Shown here in pieces: positions 60,831 to 64,000 of a stretch of DNA of 64,000 nucleotides. How positions within the stretch are numbered: position 1 is the first letter of the stretch; each line of letters opens with the position of its first letter. Source of the DNA: Streptosporangium nondiastaticum (GTDB lineage: Bacteria; Actinomycetota; Actinomycetes; Streptomycetales; Streptomycetaceae); the NCBI RefSeq assembly GCF_003011965.1, contig NZ_PXWG01000025.1, forward strand, positions 1-64,000. The letters run 5' to 3'. Below the pieces are notes generated by a model. The model ran no database searches, was not told the DNA's origin, and saw only the letters and a list, made by a program, of their open reading frames with translations. Both the position numbers and the translations under genes were made by a program.

Positions 60831-61708
60831 GGCCGGCCACCTCCGCCGGGGGAGGGAGCGGAGGCGGGCCGTGCTCCGGCCGCCGGTTCCCGCAACGCCG
60901 GTTCCTGAAGGGCCCGCTGCCGAGGCGCCGGCGGCACTTCCCCTGAACGAGCGCCTGAACGAGCGCCTGAGTGAGCGCCTGAACCGGGGCCTGAACGGGC
61001 GCCGGCCGGTACCCCGGCCGCGGAGCCTTCGGCCGGCCCCGCCGTACGCCGCCCCAGGCGGTCCACCGCCGCCGCGAAGCGGCTGCCGGGTGCTGCCGCG
61101 GCGACGTGCAGGGCGTCCGCCGCCGTGTCGGCGTCGAGCAGTTCCGGGAGGTCGCGGACGCGGAGCCCGGCCGCCACGAGGCGGCGGCGCTGCACGGCGC
61201 CGGTCGTGGCCGTGGACATGGGGACGCCGCGCAGGAGACCGGGCTGCCACGGTTCGGCCAGCCCCAGGGCCCAGAAGCCGCCGTCGGCGGCGGGCCCGAA
61301 CCAGGCGTCGCAGCCCTGCCAGCCCGCCGGGCTCAGGGCCGGAGCCAGCAGGCCCGGCGTGAGCTGCGGGGTGTCCATGCCGACGAGCAGGGCGGGCCCT
61401 GTGCAGGCGGCGAAGGCGGCGGCGAGCCGTTCGTCGAGACCGCCCGCGCACTGCGGCAGGACCTCGAAGCCCGGCGGCAGCCACGGACCGGGCCGGCCGT
61501 CCAGGACGAGGACCCGGCGGCAGGCGGGCATGGCCCGTACGGCCCACAGGGTGTCCGTCAGCGCCGCTTCGGCCAGCAGAGCGGCCTCGGCGGGCTCGTA
61601 CGGCGGCGTGAGGCGCGTCTTGACCCGCCCGGGCAGCGGTTCCTTGGCGATGACGAGCAGGGTCGTCGGCCCGCCCGGGGCCGGGCCTGCGGGAACGGCG
61701 GCGCTCAC
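60812..61708 (-). CDS. TIGR04282/DUF2064 glycosyltransferase-like protein
   Basis: 298 residues. Nucleotidyl/glycosyl-transferase A-like fold: TLLVIAKEPLPGRVKTRLTPPY, LLVGMDTPQLTPGLL, WFGPAADGGFWALGL. Members are linked with arsenosugar-type or other small-molecule glycosylation. A non-conserved C-terminal tail from ~225 contains five SG-type tetrapeptide repeats coded by 12-bp DNA units. GTG overlaps the GT2 stop (GTGA). Confidence 0.85.
   Translation of the reverse strand: MSAAVPAGPAPGGPTTLLVIAKEPLPGRVKTRLTPPYEPAEAALLAEAALTDTLWAVRAMPACRRVLVLDGRPGPWLPPGFEVLPQCAGGLDERLAAAFAACTGPALLVGMDTPQLTPGLLAPALSPAGWQGCDAWFGPAADGGFWALGLAEPWQPGLLRGVPMSTATTGAVQRRRLVAAGLRVRDLPELLDADTAADALHVAAAAPGSRFAAAVDRLGRRTAGPAEGSAAGVPAGARSGPGSGAHSGARSGARSGEVPPAPRQRALQEPALREPAAGARPASAPSPGGGGRPCRPAN
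60943..61002. repeat. 12-bp tandem repeat, five units
   Basis: Five in-frame units related to CTGAACGAGCGC (60943, 60955, 60967, 60979, 60991). On the minus strand they encode A/P-R/G/H-S-G repeats in the tail of the DUF2064 protein. Slippage-prone. Confidence 0.75.
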
Positions 61709-62403
61709 CCGGCCGTCACCTCCCGCGGCGCGGCGGGCGCCCGGAGCACGGCGCTCATGTCCCGCACCGCGCGCCACGTGCCGCGCCAGGTGCCGGTCAC
61801 CTTCGAGCGGCCGGTGCGGGGCAGGTAGGGGACGTCGGTCTCCGTCACCCGCCACCCGGCGTCGGCGGCACGCACCACCATCTCCAGGGGGTAGCCGCTG
61901 CGGCGGTCGGTCAGGCCGAGGCCCAGCAGGGCCTCCCGGCGCGCGACGCGCAGGGGGCCCAGGTCGTGCAGTCGCAGCCCGGTGCGCCGCTGGAGCATCC
62001 GGGCCAGGGCCGCGTTGCCGAGGCGGGCGTGGAGCGGCCATGCCCCGCGCACCTGCGGGCGTCGGCGGCCGAGCACGAGATCGGCGTCGCCGGCGCTGAC
62101 CGCCGCCGCGAGGCCCGGCAGCAGTCCGGGGTCGAGCGAGGCGTCGCAGTCGCAGAAGCACACGAGATCGGCCTCGGCGGCGGCCAGCCCGGCGTGGCAC
62201 GCCGCGCCGAAGCCGCGGCGCGCTTCGTGGACGACGGTCGCACCGAGGGACCGGGCGAGGTCCGCCGAGCCGTCGCGGGAGCCGTTGTCGACGACGATCG
62301 CCCGCCAGCCGGCGGGCACCCGCGCCAGGACCCAGGGCAGGGCCGCCGCTTCGTCGAGACAAGGCAGCACGATGTCCGCGGTGGGAGTGGTGGAGTGAGT
62401 CAC
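61705..62403 (-). CDS. Family 2 glycosyltransferase
   Basis: 232 residues, GT-A fold: DIVLPCLDEAAALPWVL, IVVDNGSRDGSADLA, CFCDCDASLDPGLL (DxD-like), GAWPLHARLGN. Resembles DPM1-like glycosyltransferases acting on a polyprenyl carrier but lacks the membrane tail. TAGGGT (62411-62416, minus) ends seven bases before GTG 62403, so the transcript is probably leaderless. First gene of the operon. Confidence 0.85.
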   Translation of the reverse strand: MTHSTTPTADIVLPCLDEAAALPWVLARVPAGWRAIVVDNGSRDGSADLARSLGATVVHEARRGFGAACHAGLAAAEADLVCFCDCDASLDPGLLPGLAAAVSAGDADLVLGRRRPQVRGAWPLHARLGNAALARMLQRRTGLRLHDLGPLRVARREALLGLGLTDRRSGYPLEMVVRAADAGWRVTETDVPYLPRTGRSKVTGTWRGTWRAVRDMSAVLRAPAAPREVTAG

Positions 62404-62410
62404 GCCGCTC

Positions 62411-62416
62411 ACCCTA
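62411..62416 (-). promoter_or_regulatory. -10 box, leaderless promoter of the GT2 operon
   Basis: TAGGGT on the minus strand seven bases before the GTG start; same layout as the promoter at 14437. No clear -35. Confidence 0.4.
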
Positions 62417-62527
62417 CGGAGCGAATTCCGGCATTTCGGGCGTCGGGTTCTTACGAAACGAGGACGCCGTTCCGTGTACGGGGGACGCGCTGCTCCGCCG
62501 CCTTCCGGCCGGTGCGAGGCTGGAGGC

Positions 62528-63296
<769 letters not shown>

Positions 63297-63304
<8 letters not shown>

Positions 63305-64000
63305 CATCGTCCTGATCGCCCTCTACGCCCTCGCCGGAGCGACCGCGGCCGGAGTCCTCGGCGCACTCGCCCTGCGGCTGCTCCGGCACCGCTCGGTCGC
63401 CGTGTCCCTGACGGTCGTGGCCGCCGTGTCGGTGACGGCGATGCTGGCCGGAACGCTGAGCGTGGCGTGGGCGATGTTCCTGTCCTCGCACGACCTGACC
63501 GTCGTGACGACGGTGTGCGCCATGGCCGCCGTGGTCTCCCTGGCCACCGCGCTGCTGCTCGGCCGCTGGGTCGTGGCCCGCAGCAACGCCCTGACCCTGG
63601 CCGCGCGGGACTTCGGCCGCAGCGGCAGCTTCGCGGCCCCGGACGGCAACGCCACCGCCGAATTGGCCGCGCTCGCACGGGAACTGGCCGCCACCAGCGC
63701 CAAACTGGAGGAGTCCCGGGAGCGGGAGCGCGCCCTCGACGCCTCGCGCCGCGAACTCGTGGCCTGGATCTCGCACGACCTGCGCACGCCCCTGGCGGGG
63801 CTGCGCGCCATGGCGGAGGCGCTGGAGGACGGCGTCGTCGAGGACCCTGCGCGGTACCACCGGCAGATCCGCACGGAGACCGACCGGCTCAACGGGATGG
63901 TGGGCGACCTCTTCGAGCTCTCCCGCATCCATGCGGGCACGCTCTCCCTCAGCCCGAGCCGGATGTCCGTGTACGACCTGGTGGGGGACGCGCTCGCCGG
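63297..64000 (+). CDS. Sensor histidine kinase, 3' end outside window
   Basis: First 234 residues. Two transmembrane helices (~5-28 and ~33-60) plus a third (~70-90), a HAMP-like linker, then the H box WISHDLRTPLAGLRAMAEALEDG begins near 155 with the phosphorylated His. ATPase domain lies beyond base 64000. Partner of the preceding regulator, likely controlling the nearby glycosylation or molybdoenzyme genes; inference. Confidence 0.9.

Overview
The window is high-GC actinobacterial DNA and almost certainly comes from Streptomyces or a close relative. Evidence: GTG/TTG starts and GTGA/ATGA stop-start overlaps are common; TTA codons are nearly absent (I noticed three); there is a complete cvnABCD conservon, an SCO6745-family protein, a SARP/NB-ARC/TPR regulator, a HdeD protein and several exported enzymes with Tat or Sec signals. 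It reads as chromosome with accessory islands and several visible scars.

Layout. 1-3.2 kb: end of a complex-I-like membrane oxidoreductase operon (NuoL/HyfF-type antiporter subunit, then a fused 30/49-kDa large subunit without Ni-Fe cysteines). 3.3-4.7 kb: two tandem PixA/AidA inclusion-body proteins. 5.2 kb: a promoter-driven tRNA-like gene with anticodon GGC and an odd acceptor stem. 5.4-9.0 kb: zinc-ribbon SDR protein, HxlR and TetR regulators, PLP Ser/Thr dehydratase. 9.0-14.1 kb: an acyltransferase gene split by an IS200/IS605-type element (tnpA remnant plus intact tnpB), a coupled ATP-grasp-like gene and an ABC exporter. 14.4-23.8 kb: TolB-like lipoprotein, a large exported hydrolase-like protein with a TTA codon, ribosomal protein L25, VOC protein, zinc alcohol dehydrogenase with divergent XRE regulator, SCO6745 protein, macro-domain protein. 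24-28 kb: catalase/CBS deletion scar, DUF1360 protein, a redox trio (iron-containing redox enzyme, CDGSH protein, methyltransferase), a decayed Orn/Lys/Arg decarboxylase. 28-35.7 kb: HAD phosphatase, small exported protein, conservon, MTHFR-like protein, an MGDG-synthase-like glycosyltransferase behind a 34-codon ORF. 35.8-37.4 kb: two gene fragments meeting head-on and a small exported protein.

37.5-46.4 kb is the most unusual part. A tightly overlapping minus-strand operon encodes a group II PLP decarboxylase, an unknown helical protein and a 954-residue ATP-grasp/PLP-decarboxylase fusion. Divergent from it, a secreted B-lectin gene with a TTA codon overlaps the start of a SARP-family regulator. 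This looks like a small, probably bldA-controlled biosynthetic locus that I cannot match to a known pathway.

46.4-51 kb: exported crystallin-fold inhibitor-like protein, M23 peptidase and GH43-like hydrolase, the last two sharing a repeated beta-propeller. 51-64 kb: MHS transporter, HdeD protein, GAPDH, SGNH hydrolase, GT87-type mannosyltransferase, a SUOX-fold molybdoenzyme with its partner membrane protein, a methyltransferase/DUF2064/GT2 operon and a two-component system whose kinase runs off the end. No CRISPR array, rRNA, prophage or replication origin was seen.
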